A stretch of DNA of 64,000 nt, taken from an uncultured Pseudovibrio sp. GTDB lineage: Bacteria; Pseudomonadota; Alphaproteobacteria; Rhizobiales; Stappiaceae. The notes under the pieces are model-generated. The model saw only the letters and a list, made by a program, of their open reading frames with translations. It was not told the origin of the DNA and did not search any database. The stretch is taken from NCBI GenBank assembly GCA_947502585.1, contig CANNAV010000002.1, positions 1-64,000 on the forward strand. The letters run 5' to 3'. Positions 20,338-31,108 of this stretch are shown here, one piece after another; position 1 is the stretch's first letter; every line of letters starts with the position of its first letter. Made by a program: the position numbers and the translations under genes.

Positions 20338-20796
20338 ATGACTAAGGCAAATGTATTGTTTGTCTGTGTAGATAATTCATTTCTGAGTCTGGCAGCAGAA
20401 GCCTATTTAAATCATACCTCTATGGGAGAATTGCGCGCCTTCTCCGGTGGCCCTCTGCCAAGAGAGGAAATGGTTTCGCTCACCAGAAGAGTTCTTTTCT
20501 CCAACGGTATGGATGAGGGCGGATTGCATCCGAAGGCCTGGACGATCTTTTCGCTACCCCATGCCCCACAACCCGACTACATAATAAGACTTCAGACAAG
20601 TACGCTTCTTGACAAGCAACCAATGTGGCCCGGAAATCCCGTAAAATTGAACTGGGACATCTGCCTGGATGAAGATCTTCCCCGGAACATAAATGAGGCA
20701 ACACATACATTCCGAAAGATTAAAGAATCTATTGATCTTGCAGTCTCCTCTAAGAGTTTTTCCAGTGATTCTCTAAATTGGAGCACGGCTTGTTGA
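20338..20796 (+). CDS. low-molecular-weight phosphatase-like protein lacking the catalytic arginine
   Basis: The 152-residue protein aligns with low-molecular-weight phosphotyrosine phosphatases and ArsC-type arsenate reductases. It opens with KANVLFVCVDNSFLSLAAEA, parallel to the family's P-loop C-X5-R. Cys10 is kept but the arginine six residues later is Leu16. The second catalytic element, usually a Cys-Asp or Asp-Pro turn, is also not evident: the corresponding stretch reads YIIRLQTSTLLDKQPMWPGN, though the tryptophan-Pro-Gly of the substrate pocket remains. An ordinary phosphatase reaction looks unlikely. I start at ATG 20338 after GGAGA. It may be a binding or regulatory relative, or a gene under relaxed selection; no partner lies next to it. 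Confidence 0.65.
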   Translation: MTKANVLFVCVDNSFLSLAAEAYLNHTSMGELRAFSGGPLPREEMVSLTRRVLFSNGMDEGGLHPKAWTIFSLPHAPQPDYIIRLQTSTLLDKQPMWPGNPVKLNWDICLDEDLPRNINEATHTFRKIKESIDLAVSSKSFSSDSLNWSTAC

Positions 20797-20981
20797 GTTT
20801 GGCTGGGCCAGTGATTTATGGGAGTTGTTAGATTTTGTAGATTCCTGCGAAAACAGGGGTTTCAGTGGGAAACTCACATTTTTTTGAGTGGTAAACCTTT
20901 CACCTGCTTTGTTTTAGGGGCAGTTTCTTAAGGTCTTTATGGTTAATACGCCTTAATTCACAAGGCTGGGATGACACCACT

Positions 20982-21521
20982 ATGAATCGTAGTTTGACGA
21001 TTGCATTTGTTTCTGTAATTGCACTTTCCACAATGGCGTGCCAGCGGACGACGTACACACGAAGCTATGTCTCTCCGTTGCCTGCTTCTCCGATTTCACC
21101 AATAGAAGGGCAGACTCTGTCGCCGATCACTCCTGGTCTGCCAGGCTCTGAAGGCCAGATCTTAGTTGATGGTCAGGATGCGAACGCTAATTCGCAAATT
21201 GTTTCTGCACCTCCTGCCCCAAATGTAAATGCAACAGGCGGCTCTGTAGGCCGTACTGATTTGCTTGGCGGTTGGAGCGTCTCTTCAGGTGGCGACAACT
21301 GTAAGCTCTTCATGACGCTGACCAAGTGGAGCGGCGGGTACCGCGCGAACACACGCGGCTGTAGCAACGCAACGCTCTCTCAGATCTCTGCGTGGAACCT
21401 GAATGGCAGTCAGGTTGTCTTGAAAGACGCTGGCGGCGGAAATGTTGCGACCCTCTCGGGCGCCGGAACCAACTTTTCCGGTCAAACAGCGAATGGCGCT
21501 CCAATCAACTTCGCCCGTTAA
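20982..21521 (+). CDS. Omp19-like lipoprotein with Inh/AprI inhibitor-type domain
   Basis: This 179-residue protein has a lipoprotein signal ending in LSTMAC, with Cys20 as the lipidated residue. A proline- and glycine-rich linker covers about 25-90. A C-terminal beta-barrel-like domain runs over about 90-175, beginning LLGGWSVSSGGDNCKLFMTL and containing a second Cys in RANTRGCSNATL, the two-Cys pattern of the metalloprotease-inhibitor (Inh/AprI) fold. It resembles the surface lipoprotein Omp19 of Brucella, whose related domain inhibits host proteases. An equivalent function here is inference. The gene stands alone. Confidence 0.8.
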   Translation: MNRSLTIAFVSVIALSTMACQRTTYTRSYVSPLPASPISPIEGQTLSPITPGLPGSEGQILVDGQDANANSQIVSAPPAPNVNATGGSVGRTDLLGGWSVSSGGDNCKLFMTLTKWSGGYRANTRGCSNATLSQISAWNLNGSQVVLKDAGGGNVATLSGAGTNFSGQTANGAPINFAR

Positions 21522-21752
21522 TCATGAGTTTATGATTTTATAAATTCCAAAGCATTGCGCCAAATCTGGTGCAGCGCTTTTTGTGTTTGTTTAAGTGTCC
21601 GCAGATTTTGATCAGTTTTGAGACGTGGGTTTTACGAATAAACCCTATTGTACTTGCGTCCGGGTGCCGCTCTCCTTTATCCCATGGGCAAATATGGCCC
21701 ATCGGTCGGTGTGATTTGCCCTCAGAAATCCAGCAAAAGGAATGTGAGCTCA

Positions 21753-22910
21753 GTGCTTGAGAATACGTCTAACCTAACAACCGTCCTTGCCCACTACGAA
21801 GGGATGGTAGCGCGGGGAGATCTGGAAGCCGATCTGGCGCAAATTCAGGTGGCAAAATCTCTGGATGCTTTAACGGCGGAAATGACGCAGCGAAAGCCGG
21901 AAGAGAAAAAGGGGTTGATAGGGCGCCTGTTTGGAAAAGGCAAAGATGAGCCAGACTACATCAAAGGCCTGTATGTTTGGGGTTCTGTTGGACGTGGCAA
22001 AACCATGCTCATGGATCTGTTCTACGATCTAAGCCCTGAACCTAAAAAGCATCGGTCCCACTTCCATGAGTTTATGGAGGAAATCCATGATCGCATATTC
22101 ATGGTTCGCAAGCAGATCAGTGCTGGAGCGATCAGGGACCGCGATCCGATCATTCCGGTTGCTGAAGAGATCATCAGTACAACGCGGCTTCTATGCTTTG
22201 ATGAGTTCACTGTGACTGATATCGCCGATGCAATGTTGCTTGGTCGGCTTTTCAGTAAATTATTTGAGGCTGGCGTTGTTGTTGTTTGCACCTCTAACGT
22301 AATGCCGGACGAGCTCTATAAAGACGGACTGAATAGAAATCACATTCTTCCATTCATCCGTTCTTTGAATGAGAGAATGGATGTTATCCATTTGGATGCA
22401 CCGATAGATTACCGCCTTGAGAAGCTCTCCGGCTCAGATACGTATCTTGAGCCGCTCGGCTCTGAAAGTCTTCATAAAATGGAGAAACTTTGGGCCAGTA
22501 TGACTTATGGCCTTCAATACCATCTTGTTGAGCTGGAAAATAAAGGCCGGAAAATACCAGTGAGCCGGACCTGTAGCGCTATTGCCTGGTTCACATTTCA
22601 GGAACTGTGCTGCACCCCGCTGGGGCCCTCTGATTACCTGCGTATTGCACATGCTTTCAACACAGTTTTCATCGAAGGTGTGCCAGTACTGGACAAAGCA
22701 CGCAGGAATGAAGCAAAGCGATTCATTAACCTGATTGATACGCTCTACGACAATCACGTTCATCTCGTGATCCAGGCAGACACAGAGCCACAGGAACTGT
22801 ATGTTGCCTCATCTGGAACAGAAGCATTCGAATTTGATCGGACAGCTTCGCGTCTGATCGAAATGCGCTCTGAGGAGTACTTGATGCCTAAGCATAATAC
22901 CCAAAAATGA
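21753..22910 (+). CDS. zapE: cell-division ATPase ZapE (AFG1 family)
   Basis: ZapE is a P-loop ATPase of the AFG1 family; in Enterobacteria it interacts with FtsZ during constriction. The 385-residue product has YVWGSVGRGKTMLMDLFYD as Walker A, followed by the family's HFHEFMEEIHDRI, a Walker B segment LLCFDEFTVTDIADAM, the sensor region VVCTSNVMPDELY and IHLDAPIDYRL. I start at GTG 21753 because homology begins with LTTVLAHYEGMVARGDLE; upstream in-frame codons start with TTG and carry no homology. It lies upstream of mdh, a pairing common in alphaproteobacteria, with 188 bases between them. Confidence 0.9.
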   Translation: MLENTSNLTTVLAHYEGMVARGDLEADLAQIQVAKSLDALTAEMTQRKPEEKKGLIGRLFGKGKDEPDYIKGLYVWGSVGRGKTMLMDLFYDLSPEPKKHRSHFHEFMEEIHDRIFMVRKQISAGAIRDRDPIIPVAEEIISTTRLLCFDEFTVTDIADAMLLGRLFSKLFEAGVVVVCTSNVMPDELYKDGLNRNHILPFIRSLNERMDVIHLDAPIDYRLEKLSGSDTYLEPLGSESLHKMEKLWASMTYGLQYHLVELENKGRKIPVSRTCSAIAWFTFQELCCTPLGPSDYLRIAHAFNTVFIEGVPVLDKARRNEAKRFINLIDTLYDNHVHLVIQADTEPQELYVASSGTEAFEFDRTASRLIEMRSEEYLMPKHNTQK

Positions 22911-22936
22911 AAAATTTTAATATTATTCAGAAGTGA

Positions 22937-24061
<1,125 letters not shown>

Positions 24062-24084
24062 GCCACGCAAGCTATGATCTGAAA

Positions 24085-24132
24085 GGCTGGCAGCGTTTTT
24101 GGTTGCCAGTCTGGCTCCCTGCTCCGGCAGGG
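24085..24132 (+). other. two hairpins between mdh and sucC
   Basis: GGCTGGCA at 24085-24092 pairs with TGCCAGTC at 24104-24111 (one G-U pair), and CCCTGC at 24117-24122 pairs with GCAGGG at 24127-24132 around TCCG. No T run follows the second, which ends 22 bases before sucC, so processing or attenuation is more likely than full termination. Confidence 0.45.
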
Positions 24133-24154
24133 CCCCTTAGAATGGGAAGGGCAG

Positions 24155-25354
24155 ATGAACATACATGAATACCAGGCCAAACAGGTCCTGAAGGAATACG
24201 GTGCACCTGTTGCTGAAGGTGTTGCAATTTTCTCCGCTGATGAAGCTGAAGCTGCTGCAAAATGCCTTCCAGGCCCGTTGTGGGTTGTGAAGTCTCAGAT
24301 CCACGCAGGTGGTCGCGGTAAGGGTAAGTTCAAAGAACTCGGCTCGGCTGCAAAAGGCGGCGTTCGTCTTGCATTCAACCTGGATGAAGTAAAGTCCCAC
24401 GCTGCTGATATGCTTGGCAACACTCTGGTGACTGCACAGACCGGTGATGCTGGTAAAGTCGTGAACCGTCTTTACATCGAAGACGGTGCGGATATTGACC
24501 GCGAACTGTACCTCTCCCTGCTCGTTGACCGCACATGTGGTCAGGTTGCTTTTGTAGCATCCACTGAAGGCGGCATGGATATCGAGGAAGTTGCGCACAA
24601 TACGCCAGAGCTTATCCTCACTCTGCCAATCGACCCGCTTCAGGGCGTGACCGAAGACAAAGCATCTGCTCTTTGTGACACCCTAAAGCTTGAAGGTGAA
24701 GCACGTGCAGATGGCATGAAGCTGTTCCCGATCCTCTACAAAGCATTTGTAGAAAAGGATATGGCGCTTCTCGAAATTAACCCGTTGATCGTCATGGAAA
24801 ACGGTCGTCTGCGCGTTCTGGATGCGAAAGTATCCTTTGACGGTAACGCACTGTTCCGCCACGAGGACATTGTTGCTCTGCGCGATAAGACCGAAGAAGA
24901 CGCAAAAGAGATCGAAGCTTCCAAGCACGACCTCGCTTACGTTGCTCTCGACGGTAACATCGGCTGCATGGTGAACGGTGCTGGTCTTGCGATGGCGACC
25001 ATGGACATCATCAAGCTGTATGGTGCTGAGCCAGCAAACTTCCTCGACGTTGGTGGCGGTGCGACCAAAGAAAAAGTGACCTCTGCGTTCAAGATCATCA
25101 CGTCCGATCCGAACGTACAGGGCATTCTGGTTAACATCTTCGGTGGCATCATGCGCTGTGATGTGATTGCAGAAGGCGTTCTGGCTGCTGTTAAAGAAGT
25201 TGGTCTTCAGGTTCCTCTCGTTGTGCGCCTCGAAGGCACCAACGTTGAGATTGGCAAAAAGATCATCAGCGAAAGCGGCATGAATGTTATTTCTGCTGAC
25301 GATCTCGACGATGCAGCTCAGAAAATCGTAGCTGCTGTGAAGGAGGTCGCATAA
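24155..25354 (+). CDS. sucC: succinyl-CoA synthetase beta subunit
   Basis: SucC pairs with SucD to interconvert succinyl-CoA and succinate with nucleotide triphosphate formation. The 399-residue protein has an ATP-grasp start [19 protein letters not shown], the nucleotide-binding [20 protein letters not shown], and the C-terminal [19 protein letters not shown] and [16 protein letters not shown] blocks. Its TAA stop overlaps the sucD start codon by one base (TAATG), so the two subunits are translationally coupled, as expected for a one-to-one complex. Confidence 0.97.
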   Translation: MNIHEYQAKQVLKEYGAPVAEGVAIFSADEAEAAAKCLPGPLWVVKSQIHAGGRGKGKFKELGSAAKGGVRLAFNLDEVKSHAADMLGNTLVTAQTGDAGKVVNRLYIEDGADIDRELYLSLLVDRTCGQVAFVASTEGGMDIEEVAHNTPELILTLPIDPLQGVTEDKASALCDTLKLEGEARADGMKLFPILYKAFVEKDMALLEINPLIVMENGRLRVLDAKVSFDGNALFRHEDIVALRDKTEEDAKEIEASKHDLAYVALDGNIGCMVNGAGLAMATMDIIKLYGAEPANFLDVGGGATKEKVTSAFKIITSDPNVQGILVNIFGGIMRCDVIAEGVLAAVKEVGLQVPLVVRLEGTNVEIGKKIISESGMNVISADDLDDAAQKIVAAVKEVA

Positions 25355-26277
25355 TGTCTATCCTCGTCAATAAAGACACAAAAGTTATCATTCAGGGTCT
25401 GACCGGCAAAACCGGCACATTCCACACTGAACAGGCACTGGCTTACTTCGGCACCCAAATGGTTGCTGGCGTACACCCTAAAAAAGGCGGCGAAACCTGG
25501 TCTTCCGGTTTGGAATCCGCTGCTGAACTGCCAATCTTTGCTTCTGTTAAAGAAGCTAAAGAGGCAACCGGTGCAAACGCTTCTGTTGTTTACGTCCCAC
25601 CGGCAGGTGCAGGCGCAGCAATCATCGAAGCGATCGACGCCGGCATTCCTTTCATCGTTTGTATTACTGAGGGTATCCCGGTTGCAGACATGGTGAAGGT
25701 TAAGGCGCGTCTCCACGCATCTGACAGCCGTCTTCTCGGTCCAAACTGCCCGGGCGTTCTGACACCTGAACAGTGCAAGATCGGCATTATGCCAGGTTCC
25801 ATCTTCAGGAAGGGCTCTGTAGGTATTGTTTCCCGCTCAGGGACACTTACTTATGAGGCAGTCTTCCAGACTTCGCAGGAAGGCCTCGGCCAGTCCACCG
25901 CAGTCGGTATCGGTGGTGACCCAGTAAAAGGCACTGAGTTCATCGATATGCTGGACCTGTTCCTGGACGACCCGGAAACAGAATCCATCATCATGATCGG
26001 TGAAATCGGAGGTTCTGCAGAGGAAGAAGCAGCTGAATGGCTCAAAGAACAGACTGCAAAAGGTCGTTCCAAGCCAATGGTTGGCTTCATTGCTGGTCGT
26101 ACAGCGCCTCCAGGCCGTACGATGGGTCACGCAGGGGCCGTGATCTCTGGCGGTAAAGGCGGAGCTGATGACAAGATTGCAGCAATGGAAGACGCGGGCA
26201 TCCGTGTGTCTCCATCTCCGGCTAAGCTTGGCAAGACCCTTGTTGCTCTTCTCGAAGAATTGAAGCAGTGCGCTTAA
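25354..26277 (+). CDS. sucD: succinyl-CoA synthetase alpha subunit
   Basis: SucD binds CoA and carries the phosphohistidine intermediate of succinyl-CoA synthetase. The 307-residue protein starts with the CoA-binding fold [20 protein letters not shown] and has the [14 protein letters not shown] region and the active-site histidine in [16 protein letters not shown], at about residue 259. It overlaps sucC by one base. The next gene, sucA, begins 185 bases later after a hairpin-rich leader. Confidence 0.97.
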   Translation: MSILVNKDTKVIIQGLTGKTGTFHTEQALAYFGTQMVAGVHPKKGGETWSSGLESAAELPIFASVKEAKEATGANASVVYVPPAGAGAAIIEAIDAGIPFIVCITEGIPVADMVKVKARLHASDSRLLGPNCPGVLTPEQCKIGIMPGSIFRKGSVGIVSRSGTLTYEAVFQTSQEGLGQSTAVGIGGDPVKGTEFIDMLDLFLDDPETESIIMIGEIGGSAEEEAAEWLKEQTAKGRSKPMVGFIAGRTAPPGRTMGHAGAVISGGKGGADDKIAAMEDAGIRVSPSPAKLGKTLVALLEELKQCA

Positions 26278-26462
26278 AAAATTACACCTCCTATACTGTT
26301 TAGGAGGCATACTGAATCGACTGTCGGTGGATCACTTTGCATCGACAGTCCTGAGAAGGCAGTGAGTTCCCAGGCTTGCTGTCAGTCGCGGGACCCAGGG
26401 GTATGTGGTGTGTGACACCCGCCCAAAGAAAGTAGGGCGGATCAACAGTCCGCTTAAAAACG
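26278..26462 (+). promoter_or_regulatory. hairpin-rich leader between sucD and sucA
   Basis: At least three perfect stems lie in 185 bases. CCTCCTA (26287-26293) pairs with TAGGAGG (26301-26307). GACTGTCG (26319-26326) pairs with CGACAGTC (26343-26350). CCGCCC pairs with GGGCGG near 26420-26441. A smaller GGTGT-GTG-ACACC stem lies near 26410. None is followed by a T run, so this is not an ordinary terminator. The sucA start codon has no strong ribosome-binding site, so the leader may control sucA translation or processing. RNA motifs upstream of sucA are known in other Proteobacteria, but I cannot equate this one with them. Confidence 0.45.
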
Positions 26463-29432
26463 ATGGCTCGGCAGGACGCGAACAACGTATTCGCGCTGAC
26501 GTCGTTTCTTTACGGCGCCAACGCTCCTTATATTGAAGAACTTTATGCTCAATATAAGGAAAACCCGAATTCACTCGATCCCGAGTGGAAAGAGTTTTTT
26601 TCCTCGCTTCAGGACAATCCAGAGGACGTAATCAAGGAAGCTCGCGGAGCTACCTGGCAGCGCTCTGATTGGCCGGTTCCAGCAAATGGTGAACTGGTTT
26701 CAGCTCTTGATGGCAATTGGCCCGCTGAAAAAGAAGTCAGCAAAAAGATCAAGTTCACGACTAGGAAAAATGGTGTTGAGCTAACTGAAGATCAGGTGCT
26801 GCAGGCAACCCGTGACAGTGTGCGCGCGATAATGATGATCCGTGCCTACCGTATGCGCGGCCACTTGCATGCTGACCTTGATCCGCTCCGCCTTGCGGTT
26901 CCCGGTGACCACGAAGAGTTGCATCCCGCGACCTATGGCTTCTATGAAGCGGACTGGGATCGAAAGATCTTCCTTGACAATGTTCTGGGCATGGAATTCG
27001 CGACCATCCGTGAGATGCTGGAAATTCTGAAACGGACCTATTGCTCCACTCTTGGTGTAGAGTTCATGCACATTTCTGATCCTGCTGCAAAAGCATGGAT
27101 ACAGGAACGCATTGAAGGTCCGGATAAGCATGTTGCCTTCACACCAGAAGGCAAGAGAGCGATCCTCAATAAACTTGTTGAGGCGGAGGGCTTCGAGAAG
27201 TTTCTGGATGTAAAATACACTGGTACGAAGCGTTTCGGTCTGGACGGTGGTGAAGCACTGATCCCGGCGCTTGAGCAGATCATCAAACGCGGTGGCGCTC
27301 TTGGAGTTAAAGACATCGTTCTGGGCATGGCACACCGTGGCCGTCTGAACGTTCTGTCTCAGGTGATGGGCAAACCACATCGCGCAATCTTCCACGAGTT
27401 CAAAGGCGGTTCTTACGCTCCTGACGATGTGGAGGGCTCCGGTGATGTTAAGTACCACCTTGGTGCATCTTCTGACCGTTCCTTCGACAACAACAACGTT
27501 CACCTGTCATTGACTGCGAACCCGTCTCACCTTGAGATCGTAAATCCGGTTGTTCTGGGTAAGGGGCGAGCAAAGCAGGATCAGCTTGCCGACTGGAAAG
27601 AAACATCGGAAGTTGATCGCAGTACTGTTCTTCCGCTGCTTCTGCACGGTGATGCTGCATTTGCTGGTCAGGGTGTTGTTGCTGAATGTTTCGGTCTTTC
27701 TGCGCTCCGTGGTCACCGTACTGGTGGTTCGATCCATGTGATCATCAACAACCAGATTGGCTTTACAACCAACCCACGTTTCTCACGGTCTTCACCTTAT
27801 CCATCTGATGCTGCGAAAGTGATTGAAGCTCCGATCTTCCATGCAAATGGCGATGATCCGGAAGCTGTTACTTTTGCTGCAAAGATTGCAACAGAATACC
27901 GTCAAAAGTTCGGGCGCCCGGTCGTGATTGATATCATCTGTTATCGCCGCTTTGGCCATAACGAAGGTGACGAGCCTGCATTCACGCAACCGATCATGTA
28001 CCGCAAGATCCGCAAGCATGAAACCACCCTTCAGATCTATGCTGACAAGCTGATCAAGGAAGGTTTGATGACCGCAGGGGACGTTGATAAAGCAAAAGCT
28101 GATTGGCGTTCGCATCTGGATCTTGAATTCGAAACGGGCCAGACCTACAAGCCAAACAAAGCCGACTGGCTTGATGGCCGCTGGTCTCAGATGAAGGTTG
28201 CTAAGGAGCTCGATGAACCGCGTCGTGGGTCTACTGGTCTTTCAATGGATGAACTCAAGGAACTTGGCGGCAAGCTGACCAATGTTCCTGATGACTTTAA
28301 TGCACACCGCACAATCCGTCGCTTCATGAACAACCGTTCCAAAATGATCGAGACCGGTGAAGGTATCGATTGGGCAATGGGTGAGGCAATGGCATTCGGT
28401 GCATTGCTGAAAGAAGGCCATTCCGTTCGTCTGTCCGGTCAGGATTGTGAACGCGGTACCTTCTCTCAACGTCATTCTGTGCTGTATGATCAGGAAAACG
28501 AAGGCCGTTATATTCCGCTGAATCACGTTGGTGAAAAACAAGGCCGTTACGAAGTCATCAACTCAATGCTTTCCGAAGAAGCAGTGTTAGGCTTTGAATA
28601 CGGCTACTCGCTGACGGAGCCAAATGCGCTGACTATGTGGGAAGCACAGTTCGGTGACTTCGCAAACGGTGCGCAAGTGCTGTTTGACCAGTTCATTTCC
28701 TCTGGTGAGCGTAAATGGCTGCGTATGTCCGGTCTGGTTTGCTTGCTTCCGCACGGCTACGAGGGTCAGGGTCCAGAGCACTCCTCTGCTCGCCTTGAAC
28801 GTTTTTTGCAGATGTGTGCGGAAGACAACATGCAGGTAGCGAACTGCACAACACCGGCAAACTACTTCCACATCCTTCGCCGTCAGTTGAAGCGTGACAT
28901 TCGCAAGCCACTCGTTCTGATGACGCCAAAGTCTCTGCTTCGCCACAAGCGTGCAGTTTCAAGACTGGAAGACTTCGGTGCAGACGAAAGCTTCCACCGT
29001 CTCCTATACGACAATGCTCAAACGGATCCAGGTACAACTGTTGAGCTGAAGAAGGATGAAAACATCCGGCGCGTAATCCTGTGTACAGGTAAGGTCTACT
29101 TTGACTTGTTCGAAGAGCGTGAGAAACGTAACATCAATGATGTTTACATCCTCCGCGTTGAGCAGCTCTACCCATTCCCGACTAAAGCCCTGTGCGTAGA
29201 GATGGCACGTTTCAGGAATGCAGACGTAGTCTGGTGCCAGGAAGAGCCAAAGAACATGGGCTCCTGGTTCTTCATTCAACAGTACATTGAATGGGTTCTG
29301 GAGCATGTAAATGCAACAGTGCATCGCCCGCGTTACGTTGGCCGCCCACCCGCTGCTGCAACAGCAACCGGATTGATGTCAAAGCACCTGGCTCAGCTAC
29401 AAGCTTTCCTCGACGATGCATTCGCCGAGTAA
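26463..29432 (+). CDS. sucA: 2-oxoglutarate dehydrogenase E1 component
   Basis: SucA is the thiamine-diphosphate-dependent decarboxylase of the 2-oxoglutarate dehydrogenase complex. The 989-residue protein has the N-terminal signature FLYGANAPYIEELYAQYKEN, the cofactor and substrate segments GMAHRGRLNVLSQVMGKP, GDAAFAGQGVVAECFGLS, and CYRRFGHNEGDEPAFTQP, and a C-terminal block CQEEPKNMGSWFFIQQYIEW. Length is normal. It is followed by sucB after 66 bases, and by lpdA, giving all three complex components in order. Confidence 0.97.
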   Translation: MARQDANNVFALTSFLYGANAPYIEELYAQYKENPNSLDPEWKEFFSSLQDNPEDVIKEARGATWQRSDWPVPANGELVSALDGNWPAEKEVSKKIKFTTRKNGVELTEDQVLQATRDSVRAIMMIRAYRMRGHLHADLDPLRLAVPGDHEELHPATYGFYEADWDRKIFLDNVLGMEFATIREMLEILKRTYCSTLGVEFMHISDPAAKAWIQERIEGPDKHVAFTPEGKRAILNKLVEAEGFEKFLDVKYTGTKRFGLDGGEALIPALEQIIKRGGALGVKDIVLGMAHRGRLNVLSQVMGKPHRAIFHEFKGGSYAPDDVEGSGDVKYHLGASSDRSFDNNNVHLSLTANPSHLEIVNPVVLGKGRAKQDQLADWKETSEVDRSTVLPLLLHGDAAFAGQGVVAECFGLSALRGHRTGGSIHVIINNQIGFTTNPRFSRSSPYPSDAAKVIEAPIFHANGDDPEAVTFAAKIATEYRQKFGRPVVIDIICYRRFGHNEGDEPAFTQPIMYRKIRKHETTLQIYADKLIKEGLMTAGDVDKAKADWRSHLDLEFETGQTYKPNKADWLDGRWSQMKVAKELDEPRRGSTGLSMDELKELGGKLTNVPDDFNAHRTIRRFMNNRSKMIETGEGIDWAMGEAMAFGALLKEGHSVRLSGQDCERGTFSQRHSVLYDQENEGRYIPLNHVGEKQGRYEVINSMLSEEAVLGFEYGYSLTEPNALTMWEAQFGDFANGAQVLFDQFISSGERKWLRMSGLVCLLPHGYEGQGPEHSSARLERFLQMCAEDNMQVANCTTPANYFHILRRQLKRDIRKPLVLMTPKSLLRHKRAVSRLEDFGADESFHRLLYDNAQTDPGTTVELKKDENIRRVILCTGKVYFDLFEEREKRNINDVYILRVEQLYPFPTKALCVEMARFRNADVVWCQEEPKNMGSWFFIQQYIEWVLEHVNATVHRPRYVGRPPAAATATGLMSKHLAQLQAFLDDAFAE

Positions 29433-29498
29433 GTACCTCGTAATCAGGTAAAGTCCGACAGGCCTATCAGGGCCCTGAAACGAAAAGAGATAGAGACA

Positions 29499-31007
29499 AT
29501 GGCGACGGAAATTCGAGTACCCACCCTGGGTGAATCCGTAACCGAGGCAACAATCGCTCAATGGTTTAAAAAGCCGGGTGACGCGGTGAATGCAGATGAG
29601 CCACTGGTTGAGCTGGAAACAGACAAGGTAACTGTTGAAGTGCCTGCACCTGTGGCCGGTAAACTGGACAGCATTGATGTGAGAGAAGGCGATACTGTTA
29701 AAGTCGGCACCCTTCTTGGGTCCATCGCAGAAGGCGCAGCCGGAGCTGTGTCCGCTCCTGCCGCCCAGGCTAAACCCGCTGTTAAAGCGGCGCCGGCTGC
29801 AGCTGCTGAAACAGTTGAAGTGCTGGTACCACACGCTGGCGAAAGCGTTACCGAAGCTGAAGTTGGCGAGTGGTCAGTTAAAGTTGGTGACGTTGTAAAG
29901 GCTGACGATATCCTCGTTGAGCTGGAAACAGACAAAGCTGCTCAGGAAGTGCCTAGCCCAGTTGCAGGTACTGTAGCTGAAATCGCTCAGACAACTGGCG
30001 CTACTGTTGAGCCAGGTAACCTGCTCTGCAAAATCACTAAGGGGGACGGCGCAGCTGTTGTCGCAGCGGCACCGGCAGCCGCCGCTCCAGCACCGGCCGT
30101 TTCTGGCACAAGCATGCCAGCAGCACCATCTGCAGCAAAGATGATGGCTGAAAAAAGTCTCTCTGCTGATCAGGTTGCAGGTTCCGGAAAACGCGGCCAG
30201 GTTCTCAAAGGTGATGTTCTTGCGGCTGTTGCTGCTAGCGCTTCTGCGGCTCCGGCTGCCGCTCCGGCCCCTGTTGCAGTGCGCGCCGTTTCAGCACCGA
30301 CTGATGAAGCGCGTGAAGAACGTGTTCGCATGACCAGGCTGCGCCAGACTATTGCACGACGCCTGAAAGATGCTCAAAACACCGCCGCTATGCTGACCAC
30401 TTACAACGAAGTGGACATGAAACAGATCATGGATCTGCGCAAGCAGTACAAGGATATCTTTGAGAAGAAGCACGGCGTAAAGCTTGGCTTCATGGGTTTC
30501 TTCACCAAAGCTGTTACCCATGCTCTTAAAGAGATCCCGACGGTAAATGCTGAGATCGATGGCACTGACATCATCTACAAAAAATACGCACATATCGGTG
30601 TTGCTGTTGGTACGCCTAAGGGTCTCGTAGTTCCTGTTGTCCGCGATGCAGACCAGATGTCAATTGCTGAAATCGAAAAAGAAATCGGCAAGCTCGGACG
30701 TAAAGGCCGTGAGGGCAAGCTTTCTATGGCAGATATGCAGGGCGGCACTTTCACTATCTCCAATGGTGGTGTTTACGGTTCCCTGATGTCCTCTCCAATC
30801 CTGAACGCACCGCAGTCCGGTATCCTCGGCATGCACAAAATTCAGGAGCGTCCGGTTGCGATCAACGGTCAGGTGGAAATCCGCCCGATGATGTATCTGG
30901 CTCTGTCCTACGATCACCGCATCGTTGACGGCAAAGAGGCAGTCACCTTCCTGGTTCGCGTTAAAGAGAGCCTTGAAGACCCTCAGCGCCTGATTCTTGA
31001 CCTCTGA
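29499..31007 (+). CDS. sucB: dihydrolipoyl succinyltransferase E2 with two lipoyl domains
   Basis: SucB is the core of the 2-oxoglutarate dehydrogenase complex and transfers the succinyl group to CoA. The 502-residue protein has two lipoyl domains, residues 1-78 and about 104-182, each with an ELETDK lipoylation motif (Lys43 and Lys146). The domains are separated by Ala/Pro-rich linkers. A peripheral-subunit-binding domain follows at about 207-245, then the catalytic domain from about 275, with the SYDHRIVDG active-site motif (His473 and Asp477). Many proteobacterial SucB proteins have one lipoyl domain and about 400 residues, so the second domain accounts for the extra length. The linker TPLGESV and ETDK motifs identify it as E2o rather than E2p. 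Confidence 0.95.
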   Translation: MATEIRVPTLGESVTEATIAQWFKKPGDAVNADEPLVELETDKVTVEVPAPVAGKLDSIDVREGDTVKVGTLLGSIAEGAAGAVSAPAAQAKPAVKAAPAAAAETVEVLVPHAGESVTEAEVGEWSVKVGDVVKADDILVELETDKAAQEVPSPVAGTVAEIAQTTGATVEPGNLLCKITKGDGAAVVAAAPAAAAPAPAVSGTSMPAAPSAAKMMAEKSLSADQVAGSGKRGQVLKGDVLAAVAASASAAPAAAPAPVAVRAVSAPTDEAREERVRMTRLRQTIARRLKDAQNTAAMLTTYNEVDMKQIMDLRKQYKDIFEKKHGVKLGFMGFFTKAVTHALKEIPTVNAEIDGTDIIYKKYAHIGVAVGTPKGLVVPVVRDADQMSIAEIEKEIGKLGRKGREGKLSMADMQGGTFTISNGGVYGSLMSSPILNAPQSGILGMHKIQERPVAINGQVEIRPMMYLALSYDHRIVDGKEAVTFLVRVKESLEDPQRLILDL

Positions 31008-31016
31008 TATAAACGT

Positions 31017-31034
31017 GCCCGGTACTGGCCGGGC
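31017..31034 (+). other. hairpin between sucB and lpdA
   Basis: GCCCGG at 31017-31022 pairs with CCGGGC at 31029-31034 around six bases, nine bases past the sucB stop. The following AAATTTGTTTT gives weak terminator character, so lpdA may receive reduced read-through. Confidence 0.5.
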
Positions 31035-31108
31035 AAATTTGTTTTAAGGGAAACTGGCGCACTTCTCTTCGTCGCAGCCTTCTCCCGTCTACTTACAGGG
31101 ATTTGCAA

